From positions 930,001 to 994,000 of the forward strand of contig OZ240251.1 of the NCBI GenBank assembly GCA_965198285.1: 64,000 nucleotides of DNA, read 5' to 3'. Origin of the DNA: UBA11872 sp965198285 (GTDB lineage: Bacteria > Chloroflexota > UBA11872). The notes beneath the pieces are model-generated. The model saw only the letters and a list, made by a program, of their open reading frames with translations. It was not told the DNA's origin and did no database searches. Position 1 is the first letter of the stretch, and each line of letters opens with the position of its first letter. Below are positions 1-8,784 of this stretch, piece after piece. A program made the translations under genes and the position numbers.

Positions 1-771
1 GCTGGCGTCCTCAACCGGCGTGCTGGTGATGAAGTCCAGAATGCGCTCGGCAACCCCGCCCTTGTAGAAGGCATCCCGCGCCGCCTCGATGCCGGCCACG
101 CGCCCACCTCCGGCGGCCGCTTTCTCGGCTCGACACAGGATGCGCAAGGTCTCGGCCCAGTCGGGGTTGCGATGAAGCTCGCCCACCTCGGGCGCCTTCC
201 CGCCGGGTAGATACACCTCGCCGGTGCTGGGGTACAGCTCGGTGAACTTGGCCACATTGCTCGCCAGGCTGTTGTGCAGGCTGTCGTACACCGGGTACCC
301 GTTCTCGGCCAGCTCGATCGCCGGCTGCAGGACCTCGCCGAAGCTCATGGTTCCAAAGCGCGCCAGCGCCGCTGCCCAGGTGCCGACCACCGCCGGCACG
401 CAGGCCGGCAGATAGCCGTCGCCTGGAATTAGGTCGATGCCGTGCTGGCGGCACCATTCGATCGTGAAGGCCTTGGCCGACCAGCCCATACCGCTTAGCT
501 CGTAAACCTTGCGCTCCCGCGCCGAGTAGATCAGCGTCGGAACCTCGCCGGCCAGCCCGTTGCTCTGCGGTTCCAGCAGGTTCAGGCAGAAGCACATGGC
601 CGCCGCCGCGTCGATCGCGTTGCCGCCCTGCTCCATCATCCGAAAGCCGGCCGCCGTCGCCAGGTAATGACCCGACGTCACCACCCCGCGCGTCCCCATC
701 ACCACCGGCCGCGTCGTAAACCCCCGACGCATCCCCACGCTGCTGTCTCCGAGGTACGTCGTGATCGTCAT
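1..771 (-). CDS. ggt: Gamma-glutamyltransferase family protein, C-terminus cut by window edge
   Basis: The reading frame is open for all 257 codons from an ATG at 771 to the window edge, so the 3' part of the gene lies outside. The N-terminal section matches the large-subunit start of gamma-glutamyltranspeptidases: TRPVVMGTRGVVTSGH near residues 20-34, then GGNAIDAAAA at 49-58 and GDGYLPACVPAVVG near 117-130. The family transfers gamma-glutamyl groups from glutathione-like donors, or hydrolyses related amides, after autocleavage at a conserved Thr. That Thr belongs to the small subunit and is not visible here, so activity cannot be judged. No clear signal peptide precedes the domain, which suggests a cytoplasmic member such as those in amide catabolism. 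A GGAG lies about 10 bases before the ATG. Confidence 0.88.
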   Translation of the reverse strand, partial: MTITTYLGDSSVGMRRGFTTRPVVMGTRGVVTSGHYLATAAGFRMMEQGGNAIDAAAAMCFCLNLLEPQSNGLAGEVPTLIYSARERKVYELSGMGWSAKAFTIEWCRQHGIDLIPGDGYLPACVPAVVGTWAAALARFGTMSFGEVLQPAIELAENGYPVYDSLHNSLASNVAKFTELYPSTGEVYLPGGKAPEVGELHRNPDWAETLRILCRAEKAAAGGGRVAGIEAARDAFYKGGVAERILDFITSTPVEDAS

Positions 772-1332
772 GGGCGATTACTCCGGCGTCCGCCAGTCCG
801 GCCACGGTAGCGGCTCAGGACTAGGCGAATACGCGTGCACTGCGCCGCGCACATAGCGGCCTCTGTTCGGATCAGCGTAGCGCCCGCCAGTCCACGCTAA
901 TTACAGCCGGCCGTCAAGCCAGCCGCCCGCCAAGGGGCCGGAAGCGATCGCGCTGCTTCCGACCTGGAACTCTGACGGGCCAGTCCCGATTCACACCTCA
1001 GACACCACCGATCACACCCTGCTCGCCACGGTCGGCGCGAGCAAGGACACCCCTGAAGCCGTCGCGCTGTGCGCCCGGAGTGAAGTTGGCGATCTCGCCT
1101 ACCTGCCCCGCCTTATCCGCTAAGCCCAGCCAGCGGCAATCGCCGCTGCAGGACTGCAGGCGCTGGCGGACCTGAGCGCGCAGCTAGTCCAGCGGTGCCC
1201 CGAGACAGTGTGCGGTGTCGCGCGCGCTGATGGCCCAGGCAAGGCGCCTTGACACCATCGTGCGCTTGCCCGCGACCTGCTTCAGGTCAACGAGCGCCGG
1301 CCTGCCGTTGCGGGCGGTCACCGTCACCCCGA
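772..1332. other. Intergenic region with a possible gene remnant
   Basis: This 560-base gap between two leftward genes has no gene with a start codon and ribosome site. On the plus strand a frame is open from about 899 to a TAA at 1121-1123. Its end has protein-like composition (TVGASKDTPEAVALCARS, then a run ending LPRLIR), which could be the tail of a decayed gene. I do not recognise the family. The gap also holds one copy of the 54-base repeat listed separately, which probably lies in the promoter region of the gene ending at the window edge. Confidence 0.35.
867..920 (-). repeat. 54-base imperfect repeat, copy A, upstream of the gamma-glutamyltransferase gene
   Basis: This block matches positions 2599-2652 without gaps, with 43 of 54 bases identical by eye. 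In the direction of the flanking leftward genes, both copies lie 5' of a gene: this one about 95 bases before the ATG at 771. It contains TTGACG on the minus strand, which could be a -35 element. A shared promoter or operator is my inference; a decayed dispersed repeat is the alternative. Confidence 0.55.
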
Positions 1333-2430
1333 TCAGAGGCTGTCCAGGCTGAGCAGGCGCTTTGTCGTGCCGCCCAGAATCGCGTCCATCTCTTCGGAAG
1401 TCAGGAAGTCGCAGTAGTCACGAATGAACGTGATGTTCTGCCGGTAGGTCCAATAGCGCATCACCATCGGAATGTCAGTGCCCCACATCAGGCGGTCCGC
1501 GCCCAGCCGTTCGACGCACTCCTGGAGGGTTGGCCGGATCTGCGGCATCGGGTAGTCCCAGACGTGCCCAAGCCCGATCGGGAAAAGCAGTTGGAGATAC
1601 AGGTTGGGGTTGTTGAACGGTTCCCAAACGTAGTCCGGCAGGTCCATCCGCTGACCTCGGCGGAACATGCCGAAGCCCAACCCGTGCGTGAGCACGACCG
1701 TCGCCTGTGGATAGCGCTCCATCCACCCGATGAGCGTGTTGAGCTCCGAGCGATAGCTCGAAGCTTCGGGGTCGACGCGACCTTTGAGCGTGAAGAAAAC
1801 GGGAATGTCCATCGCCACCACCGCGTCCCAGAAGCCCCGGTACTCATCACCGTCCCATGATTCGTGATGGTGGTAGAGATCCATTTGATACGACAGGAAC
1901 TGCAGCCCGGAGAGCCGCAAATCTTCGATCGCGTGCCGAAGCTTGGCGATGGCGGCGTCGGGGTCCTGCGAAATCAGCCACTCCTCCACGTTGGCCAGCG
2001 CCTTCAGCCGATTGGGGAAGCGCTGCGCGCACTCCGCCATGTACTCGTTTGTCGTTCCCGCAAACTTGTGCAGCAGCGCCCACTGCACGTCGGCATAGTC
2101 CATCTCGGCCACCAGGTGCTCGGGCGGGTATCCCATGTCAACAACTGAGGGAGGTTGATACTGCTTGGCGTAGGTGTCGCCCCCCACGGTCCACTCAAAG
2201 CGGCCAAAACCCGCAGCTCGAAACCCAGCGTCTTTCAGCGAGTCGAGAGTTGACCAGTCGTCCTTGATGATCCCTTTGTCGTCGGCGGGTGCGCGATCCC
2301 GAACACGCCAAGCCGCTTGATGGTGGATGCCCATCTCACGCTGCAGGTGCCGAACCGGATCCTCAACACTCGGATATTCGCTGGGCTGACCCACTCGCGG
2401 AAAGCAATAGGCGTGTCCATCGATGGTCAT
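1333..2430 (-). CDS. Amidohydrolase family 2 (ACMSD/TIM-barrel type) metal-dependent hydrolase
   Basis: This 365-residue protein has the layout of the amidohydrolase_2 family (PF04909): D-x-H at residues 4-6 (DGHAYCFP), a central VLTHGLGFG strand, and W-G-T-D at 316-319 near the C-terminus, where the Asp is the usual metal or acid-base residue. Such TIM-barrel enzymes decarboxylate or hydrolyse small carboxylated or lactone substrates; the substrate cannot be read from the sequence. The start at 2430 is supported by GGAGGGA about 7 bases upstream. The N-terminal metal motif is D-x-H rather than the more common longer H-x-H form, which is normal for several members. It lies alone between a remnant-bearing gap and a divergently oriented giant gene. 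Confidence 0.88.
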   Translation of the reverse strand: MTIDGHAYCFPRVGQPSEYPSVEDPVRHLQREMGIHHQAAWRVRDRAPADDKGIIKDDWSTLDSLKDAGFRAAGFGRFEWTVGGDTYAKQYQPPSVVDMGYPPEHLVAEMDYADVQWALLHKFAGTTNEYMAECAQRFPNRLKALANVEEWLISQDPDAAIAKLRHAIEDLRLSGLQFLSYQMDLYHHHESWDGDEYRGFWDAVVAMDIPVFFTLKGRVDPEASSYRSELNTLIGWMERYPQATVVLTHGLGFGMFRRGQRMDLPDYVWEPFNNPNLYLQLLFPIGLGHVWDYPMPQIRPTLQECVERLGADRLMWGTDIPMVMRYWTYRQNITFIRDYCDFLTSEEMDAILGGTTKRLLSLDSL

Positions 2431-2868
2431 TGCAGGTCCCTCCGGCCGAAGAGCCAGGCAGCGGCTGAGGCCGTGTGTGAGTCTGAACGCGTCATCGCAT
2501 CGTACGTGGAAGGATCGTGTTAGTGCGCATTCTTCGATCGGCCGTCACATGCGACATCGGCGCAGCCCGCATCGCGCTGCGGATATGTTGGCCCCGACTC
2601 GAATCAACATAGCGCCGGCTAGTCCGCGCTACTAACCGCCTGCCGTCACGCCGGGCACGGGCCGTATGGCCGGAGGCCGCCCGGCGGCTCGGTAGCCGGG
2701 CGCCGGAAACCGTTGGGGCAACGGTGACCCGCCGTGTCATTGGCTTGGGCTGAGCTACTGGACGAATTTCAATCGGGCAGAAGCTCGGAGGGAACGATTC
2801 GAGCGCCGGTTGCGTAATCTCTTGACAAGGAGCACCGCATCCCCCGTGCGCGCACGCCTGAGAACTCC
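2431..2868. other. Divergent intergenic region with strong GC hairpins
   Basis: This 438-base gap separates the leftward amidohydrolase from the rightward RCC1-repeat gene, so it should hold both promoters. It contains copy B of the 54-base repeat (2599-2652) and a perfect hairpin, CCGTTG at 2710-2715 pairing with CAACGG at 2719-2724. This follows a run of interleaved GC-rich inverted repeats around 2660-2705. A TTGACA at 2822-2827 could be a -35 box for the rightward gene, but I see no good -10. No known riboswitch consensus is evident. Confidence 0.4.
2599..2652 (-). repeat. 54-base imperfect repeat, copy B, upstream of the amidohydrolase gene
   Basis: Partner of the copy at 867-920, same length and orientation, about 80 percent identical by eye. 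It lies about 170 bases before the amidohydrolase ATG. The best conserved part reads, on the minus strand, GGACTrGCsGGCGCTAyG, followed by TGATyCGA. Confidence 0.55.
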
Positions 2869-5800
2869 ATGACGCAGCAGCGGCAACGTCCCCTGTTCCT
2901 AACCCTCGGGCTGACCGCGATGCTGCTCGCGCTGACCCTCGCGCTCTCGCTGCGCTTCACAGCCCAAGCGGAATCCCCCGCGCCGCCGTCGAAACCGAAG
3001 GCGACGGTGTCCGCGTCTACCCAGACATCTGCCCACCGATACGTCGCCATCAGTAGCGGCAGCTTCCACACCTGTGCGCTGCGGGAGGACGGAACGCCCG
3101 TCTGCTGGGGCGCCGAGCCGGTCGATCCCGACGCCGACCTGCGTCCCGTGAATTTCGGTCAAGCCTCGCCGCCCGAGGGCGAGCGGCTCACAGCCATCAG
3201 CAGCGGCGCGTACCACACCTGCGGTCTGCGCGGAAACGGAACCGCCGTCTGCTGGGGCGCCAAGCTCGGTGACAAGGGCGAAAACGACGACCAGGTGGGC
3301 TGGGGACAATCGTCGCCGCCAGCCGGCGAACGCTTTGTAGCCATTAGCAGCGGCGGCCACCACGCGTGCGGCCTCCGCGAGGATGGTCGGGCCGTGTGCT
3401 GGGGCAACGACGAGAGCGGCCAGGCCACACCACCGGACGACGAGCGGTTGGTCACCATCAGCAGTGGCGGCTATCACACCTGCGGCCTGCGCGCAGACGG
3501 AACGGCCGTGTGCTGGGGACCCGAGCCGTACGGTGGCTCGTACGGGGGATGGTCGGGCCCACCCGATGACACATTCGTCGCGCTGGCCAGCACTTGGGGA
3601 ACAACCTGCGGCCTGGGTGAGGACGGACGGGCGACCTGCTGGGGCGGCTGGTCGGACGTGGTCTACGAGGGCACCGATCCGCCCCGCGACCGCTTCGTGG
3701 CCCTGACCATCGACGGTGAGGGCGGCTGCGGACTCTGGACCAATCGCACCGCCATCTGTTGGGGTCACGCGTACCCGTATCCGACCCCCGAGCGGGTGCG
3801 TTTCGCCGCCATCAGCCGAGCCAGCCGGCACACCTGTGCCATTCGCCAGGACACCGGCGGAATCATGTGCTGGGGCGACAACCAATACGGACAAGCCTCG
3901 CCACCCGACGGCGAGCACTTCGTCGAACCGGAACCGCGGGTCAAGCCGCCCAAACCCGCCGAACCGTTCGTCTCCATCAGCAGCGGCGCACGCCACGCCT
4001 GCGGCATCACCGGATCCGGCGAGGCCTGGTGCTGGGGTGACAACGAGTTCGGCAAGGCGTCACCGCCTGCAAGCGAGCGCTACAAGGCCATCGCAAGCGG
4101 CTCGGATCACACCTGCGGCGTGCGTCTGGATGGGTCCATCTCCTGTTGGGGTGAAGATGATGCGGGCCAGGCCGCACCTCCCGAAGGCCGCTCGTTCGCC
4201 GCGATCAGGAGCGGCTGGAATCACAGCTGCGCTTTGCGCGAGGACGGTACCGCCGCCTGCTGGGGCGGTTCGGCCGGGGACGAGAGCGCTGAGTTGTTGG
4301 GACAGGTGCGCTTCGCCGACATCTCCAGCGGCGGGGTTGGTTTCTGTGCGCTGCGTGACGACGGCAGTCTTCTCTGCTCCCGCAGCAGCCGGCTCTTTGG
4401 TGGCGAGCCGCCCGAGGACGAAACGTTCAAGGCCATCAGCGTGGGTTCATCCCACGGCTGCGGATTGCGCCAGGACGGTTCAGCGGTCTGCTGGGAATCG
4501 GGCTTCTCATTTACGTCGTCCGGGCAGGCTGCGCCGCCGCAGGACGAAGGGTTCGTGGCAATCAGCAGCGGGACGTATCACACCTGCGCGCTGAAGGACG
4601 ACGGGTCTCCCGTCTGCTGGGGTGCCGCCGACCCGGCCCATGACCAGGGCCAGGCCTCACCGCCGCCGGGGGAACGATTCGTCTCGATCAGCAGCGGAGG
4701 CAGCTTCACCTGCGGGCTGCGTGCCGATGGATCTGACGTCTGCTGGCGCTTCACTCCGAAGGGAATAAACCTCAACTCCGAGGCGCTTCGCGCTCACGAC
4801 ATCATTGAGGACCGCAGGCTGGAGTACGTCAGCGGCGGCGAATGGCACTCCTGCGGGCCAACCAGGGACGGGTCCTTTGCGTGCGTGCACACGAGCGCGG
4901 GAAGTCAAGTTCCCCAGGGCATCAGCAGTCGTGGATTCGATGCCGTCATCAATCGGGTCCTCACATCCATCAGCACCGGCAATAGATTCACCTGCGCACT
5001 CGATCCGGACGGCGTCCCACTCTGCTGGGGATTGGACGATTACGGTCAAGCCTCGCCGCCCGACGGCGAACGCTTCACCGCGCTCAGCAGTGGAACCCGG
5101 CACGTGTGCGCTCTCCGCGCCGACGGCACGCCCGTCTGCTGGGGCGACCCCGCCCAGGGGCGCACCGACGCGCCCGCCGATGAGACCTTCGTCGAGATCA
5201 CCAGTGGCTGGGCGCACACCTGCGCGCTCCGTGCGGATGGATCCCCGGTCTGCTGGAGCCGGGACGAATATGGCCAGGCGTCGCCGCCTGAGGGCGAGAG
5301 TTTCGTCGCCCTCCACAGCGGATCCACGCATACCTGCGCCCTCCGCGCCGCCGGCGCCCCCGTCTGCTGGGGCCGAAATGACAAGCAACAGGCGTCACCG
5401 CCCGCCGACGCGCGGTTCACATCGATCAGCAGCGGCCGCGACCATACTTGTGGCCTCCACGCCGACGGCAGCCCCTTCTGCTGGGGCGACGAGGACAACG
5501 ACGTTCTCAGAGCGCCCGGTGTCGACCAGTACAGTTCGATCTTCAGCGGCGAGATTCACGCCTGCGGTCTCAGACCGGACGGCACGCTGGTGTGCTGGGG
5601 CGATGGGTACTCAGTCAAGCCGCGGGGCGAAGCGCTATCGACCGTCAGCCTCGGCCTGGCCCACAGTTGCGGCCTCCGCCAGGACGGCCGCCCCGTCTGC
5701 TGGGGCGACGGCTACGACACGCCAATCGAATCGGCCCGCCAGTCGATCTACCAGATCATCAGCAGCCAGGCCGTCCGCGATGTGAGCCCCGGTTACGAGC

Positions 5801-8364
5801 ACGTCTGCGCCCTGCGACAGGATGGCCGTCCCGTGTGCTGGTCGCTCAAGGGCGGCTACACCAACTTGAGCGGCGAACTCTCGTTGCCCTACGGCGAAGA
5901 GTTCACGAGCCTAAGCACCGGGGGCGCGCACGCGTGTGCGTTGCGCGACGACGGGACAGTCGTCTGCTGGGGCGGCCAGTCCGCGCCGCCCGAGGGCGAG
6001 CGCTTCACAACGCTCAGCGGTGGCTTCGGTTACACGTGCGCCCTGCGCGCCGACGGCGCCGCGGTCTGTTGGGGGAGCAACGACTACGGTCAGGCCTCGC
6101 CGCCCGAAGACGGGCGTTATGTCGCCGTCAGCAGCAGCCTTGGCCTTTATGCCGCCCACACTTGCGCGCTGCAAGCGGATGGGACCGCCGTCTGCTGGGG
6201 TTCGAACGATCGTGGCCAAGCCACACCGCCGGAGGGCGAACGCTTCATGGCGATCAGCAGCGGCGCGGAACATACCTGTGCGATACGCCTGGACGGCACG
6301 GCTGTCTGTTGGGGGGCCGACTGGGACCGTCAGGCTTCGCCGCCGCCCGATCTTCAGTTCAGTGCCATTGCCAGCGGCCGCTCCCATACCTGCGCAATCC
6401 TTGCCGAGAACCAGATGGCCGTCTGCTGGGGATCGAACCGCAACCACGTCAACGACTACCTCGGACAGGCACAGCCGCCCTACGGCGTAGCCCTCTCCGC
6501 CATCAGCGCCAGCAACGACCAGACCTGTGGCGTGCGCGCGACGGACTCAACGCCGGTGTGTTGGGGTCAGGGCGTGAACCGGGAGCCGGCGAGCAAGCCC
6601 TTTACGGCGGTCAGTGGCGAAACCTTCACGGCGATCAGCAGCGGAGGTGGCCATGTCTGTGCGCTGCGGCAGGACGGGACCGCTGTCTGCTGGGGCGACA
6701 ACGAAAACCGAGAGGCATCGCCTCCAACCGAACGGTTTAGCGCCATTAGCAGTGGAAGTGACCACACTTGTGCCTTGCGGGCGTCTGATGGTATGGCTGT
6801 CTGCTGGGGAAGTAATCGTGATGGCAAATACGGCGAAGACCGTGGCCAGGCGATGGCCCCGTATGGCGAGACTTTCATCGCGATCAGCAGTGGATTTGCG
6901 CACACTTGCGCTCTGCGGTCCGACGGCAAGGCCGTCTGTTGGGGTGGGACGAATAGCGGTGGAGCGGACCCGCCCGAGGGTGAATGGTTCACCGCCATCC
7001 AGAGCGGGCACTGGAATACCTGCGGGCTGAATGCTGAAGGCAAAGCGGTGTGCTGGGGTTCCCCATACCCCTACCACGCAACACCGCCCGAGGAGGAGCG
7101 ATTCGTGGCGCTGGGCGGCGGCCAGCGGCATGCGTGCGCACTCCGCGACGACGGCTCGCCGGTCTGTTGGGCTGGCTTGGGCAGAGGCGAGGCCTCGCCG
7201 CCGGAGGACGACCGATTCGCTTCCGTAACCGGTGGCCACTCCCACGCCTGCGCCTTGCGAGAGGACGGAACCGCCGTGTGCTGGGGCATCAACGTCGACC
7301 CCTCAAGCGGGGTCTGGCTCGGCCAGGCGGATCCGCCGGCCGACGAGCGGTTCATCGCCATCAGCGCCGGCCCCTTATTCACCTGTGCGGTTCGCGAGGA
7401 CGGCGCCCCCAGCTGCTGGGGCGAGGGCTACGACACGCCCGAGCCGGGGCGCACGACCTACGAGTCCGTGACCGGCGAGCACTTCGTCGCCATAGACACC
7501 GGCTGGGACTACACCTGTGCCCTCCGGTCGGACGGCAGCACGGTCTGTTGGGGGTCCCGCGATGAGAAAGCGCGGACCGCAACCAATTGGGGCGACCACG
7601 CTAGGGAATGGCCACCGGCCGGCGAGCGGTTCACGGCCATCAGCACCGGCTCAAACCACACCTGCGGCCTGCGGAACGACGGTACGGCTCGCTGTTGGGG
7701 CGAAAACCTCAACGGATGGTCGTTCCCGCCGCGAGACGAGACGTTTGTGGCCATTAGTAGTGGCAGTTACGACACCTGCGCTCTGCGTAGCAGTGGGACC
7801 TATGGCTGCTGGGGGGATTCCACGGGAACTTCGGGTACGTTCTGGGTACCGGCACCGCCGCAGACCGAACGCTTCACCTCCATTAGCTTTGGCGGCTCGC
7901 ACGTTTGCGCGCTCCGCGCGGACGGCTCGCCGGTTTGCTGGGCGGACAACAGAAGTGGCCAGGCGACTCCCCCCGACGGCGAGCGGTTTGCTTCCATCAG
8001 CGCCGGGTCCGGCTTCACCTGCGCTCTGAGATCGGATGGAACAGCCGTGTGTTGGGGTCAGCCGGAGAATCGCCACCAGTTCGGCATGACCTCGCCGCCG
8101 GAAGGCGATCGCTTCGCGTCCATCAGCAGCGGCTCAAGTCACGTTTGCGCGCTCCGCCCCGACGGCGCCGCCGTCTGCTGGGGCGCCGCGCTGGGTGACA
8201 AGTACACCGTGTACGACAACACCACCGTTGTCGGCTACGGCCAATCGGAACCGCCCGCTGGCGAGCGCTTCACCACGATCAGCAGCGGCGGCCGCCACAC
8301 CTGCGCCCTGCGCCCCAACGGCACCCCCGTCTGCTGGGGCCACGGCTTCCCACTGGTCAACTGA
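2869..8364 (+). CDS. Giant secreted RCC1-type beta-propeller protein with 43 Cys-containing repeats
   Basis: A protein of 1831 residues. Residues 8-31 form a hydrophobic signal segment ending in AQA-ES, a good signal-peptidase I site, so export is expected. The rest consists of 43 units by my count, averaging about 41 residues, of the RCC1/BNR-like type: a strand such as FVAISSG, then HTCALRxDG, then VCWG, then a linker like GQASPPEGERF. Nearly every unit carries one Cys in each of the two strand motifs, giving about 86 cysteines that could pair across each blade once outside the cytoplasm. RCC1 propellers have seven blades, so 43 units would make about six propellers in a row. The role is probably surface adhesion or ligand binding; no catalytic domain, LPXTG, S-layer or dockerin motif is visible. 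The ATG has only a weak ribosome site. Confidence 0.9.
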   Translation: MTQQRQRPLFLTLGLTAMLLALTLALSLRFTAQAESPAPPSKPKATVSASTQTSAHRYVAISSGSFHTCALREDGTPVCWGAEPVDPDADLRPVNFGQASPPEGERLTAISSGAYHTCGLRGNGTAVCWGAKLGDKGENDDQVGWGQSSPPAGERFVAISSGGHHACGLREDGRAVCWGNDESGQATPPDDERLVTISSGGYHTCGLRADGTAVCWGPEPYGGSYGGWSGPPDDTFVALASTWGTTCGLGEDGRATCWGGWSDVVYEGTDPPRDRFVALTIDGEGGCGLWTNRTAICWGHAYPYPTPERVRFAAISRASRHTCAIRQDTGGIMCWGDNQYGQASPPDGEHFVEPEPRVKPPKPAEPFVSISSGARHACGITGSGEAWCWGDNEFGKASPPASERYKAIASGSDHTCGVRLDGSISCWGEDDAGQAAPPEGRSFAAIRSGWNHSCALREDGTAACWGGSAGDESAELLGQVRFADISSGGVGFCALRDDGSLLCSRSSRLFGGEPPEDETFKAISVGSSHGCGLRQDGSAVCWESGFSFTSSGQAAPPQDEGFVAISSGTYHTCALKDDGSPVCWGAADPAHDQGQASPPPGERFVSISSGGSFTCGLRADGSDVCWRFTPKGINLNSEALRAHDIIEDRRLEYVSGGEWHSCGPTRDGSFACVHTSAGSQVPQGISSRGFDAVINRVLTSISTGNRFTCALDPDGVPLCWGLDDYGQASPPDGERFTALSSGTRHVCALRADGTPVCWGDPAQGRTDAPADETFVEITSGWAHTCALRADGSPVCWSRDEYGQASPPEGESFVALHSGSTHTCALRAAGAPVCWGRNDKQQASPPADARFTSISSGRDHTCGLHADGSPFCWGDEDNDVLRAPGVDQYSSIFSGEIHACGLRPDGTLVCWGDGYSVKPRGEALSTVSLGLAHSCGLRQDGRPVCWGDGYDTPIESARQSIYQIISSQAVRDVSPGYEHVCALRQDGRPVCWSLKGGYTNLSGELSLPYGEEFTSLSTGGAHACALRDDGTVVCWGGQSAPPEGERFTTLSGGFGYTCALRADGAAVCWGSNDYGQASPPEDGRYVAVSSSLGLYAAHTCALQADGTAVCWGSNDRGQATPPEGERFMAISSGAEHTCAIRLDGTAVCWGADWDRQASPPPDLQFSAIASGRSHTCAILAENQMAVCWGSNRNHVNDYLGQAQPPYGVALSAISASNDQTCGVRATDSTPVCWGQGVNREPASKPFTAVSGETFTAISSGGGHVCALRQDGTAVCWGDNENREASPPTERFSAISSGSDHTCALRASDGMAVCWGSNRDGKYGEDRGQAMAPYGETFIAISSGFAHTCALRSDGKAVCWGGTNSGGADPPEGEWFTAIQSGHWNTCGLNAEGKAVCWGSPYPYHATPPEEERFVALGGGQRHACALRDDGSPVCWAGLGRGEASPPEDDRFASVTGGHSHACALREDGTAVCWGINVDPSSGVWLGQADPPADERFIAISAGPLFTCAVREDGAPSCWGEGYDTPEPGRTTYESVTGEHFVAIDTGWDYTCALRSDGSTVCWGSRDEKARTATNWGDHAREWPPAGERFTAISTGSNHTCGLRNDGTARCWGENLNGWSFPPRDETFVAISSGSYDTCALRSSGTYGCWGDSTGTSGTFWVPAPPQTERFTSISFGGSHVCALRADGSPVCWADNRSGQATPPDGERFASISAGSGFTCALRSDGTAVCWGQPENRHQFGMTSPPEGDRFASISSGSSHVCALRPDGAAVCWGAALGDKYTVYDNTTVVGYGQSEPPAGERFTTISSGGRHTCALRPNGTPVCWGHGFPLVN

Positions 8365-8476
8365 CGGCGCTCACCGGTCGAGCTCTGATTGCATTGCCGC
8401 CGGTCATTCACGGGTCTGGGAGCCATCGGCCGCGCCAGAGCCCTGGCGTTGTGACGCAAGCCGTTAGGATTTCCGC

Positions 8477-8764
8477 ATGAGCAAGTGCCAGCAGCAAAGT
8501 CGGATCCCGACATTCGAAAGCCGCGAGGAAGAGGCCGAGTTCTGGGACACCCACGACACGGCCGACTTCGAGGACGAGTTCGAGCCGGTTAACGTCCGCT
8601 TTGCCAACAACCTTTCGCAGGGCATCACGGTGCGGTTTACGGCCGAAACTCTCAAGACCCTGCGGGCGACAGCCCAAAAGAAAGGCATCGGCCCCACGAC
8701 GCTGGCGCGCATGTGGATCCTGGAACGCCTAGAGGCGATTGACCAAGGGACCGCCGCGCCATAG
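8477..8764 (+). CDS. CopG-type (ribbon-helix-helix) antitoxin, no toxin next to it
   Basis: This 95-residue protein has the two marks of the CopG_antitoxin family (PF12441): the N-terminal IPTFESREEEAEFWDTHD motif, then a ribbon-helix-helix-like part, ITVRFTAETLKTLRATA and a second helix ending ARMWILERLEA. Members bind toxins of the BrnT type and repress their own promoter. The 112 bases upstream are too short for a toxin gene, and the gene downstream is a methyltransferase, so it is either an orphan antitoxin or one recruited as a regulator. The family assignment is firm and the function is inferred. Confidence 0.8.
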   Translation: MSKCQQQSRIPTFESREEEAEFWDTHDTADFEDEFEPVNVRFANNLSQGITVRFTAETLKTLRATAQKKGIGPTTLARMWILERLEAIDQGTAAP

Positions 8765-8784
8765 CCTAGGACCTCGCTGGCGAC

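Noticed and set aside
11..805. Long leftward frame over the gamma-glutamyltransferase region
   Set aside because: It is Gly/Arg-rich nonsense in another frame; the true gene starts at 771 and runs off the window edge, with clear family motifs.
2660..2730. GC-rich hairpins considered as a cobalamin-type or other riboswitch
   Set aside because: The hairpins are real, but no conserved riboswitch box could be matched and the downstream gene is a surface protein.
2899..3996. Long antisense frame of 365 codons under the RCC1-repeat gene
   Set aside because: It mirrors the repeat structure of the sense gene and has no family features; GC-rich repeats create long antisense frames.
2869..8364. Regularly spaced repeats considered as a CRISPR array
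   Set aside because: The repeat is in the protein, with period about 41 residues and many synonymous changes; there are no identical short DNA repeats with unique spacers.
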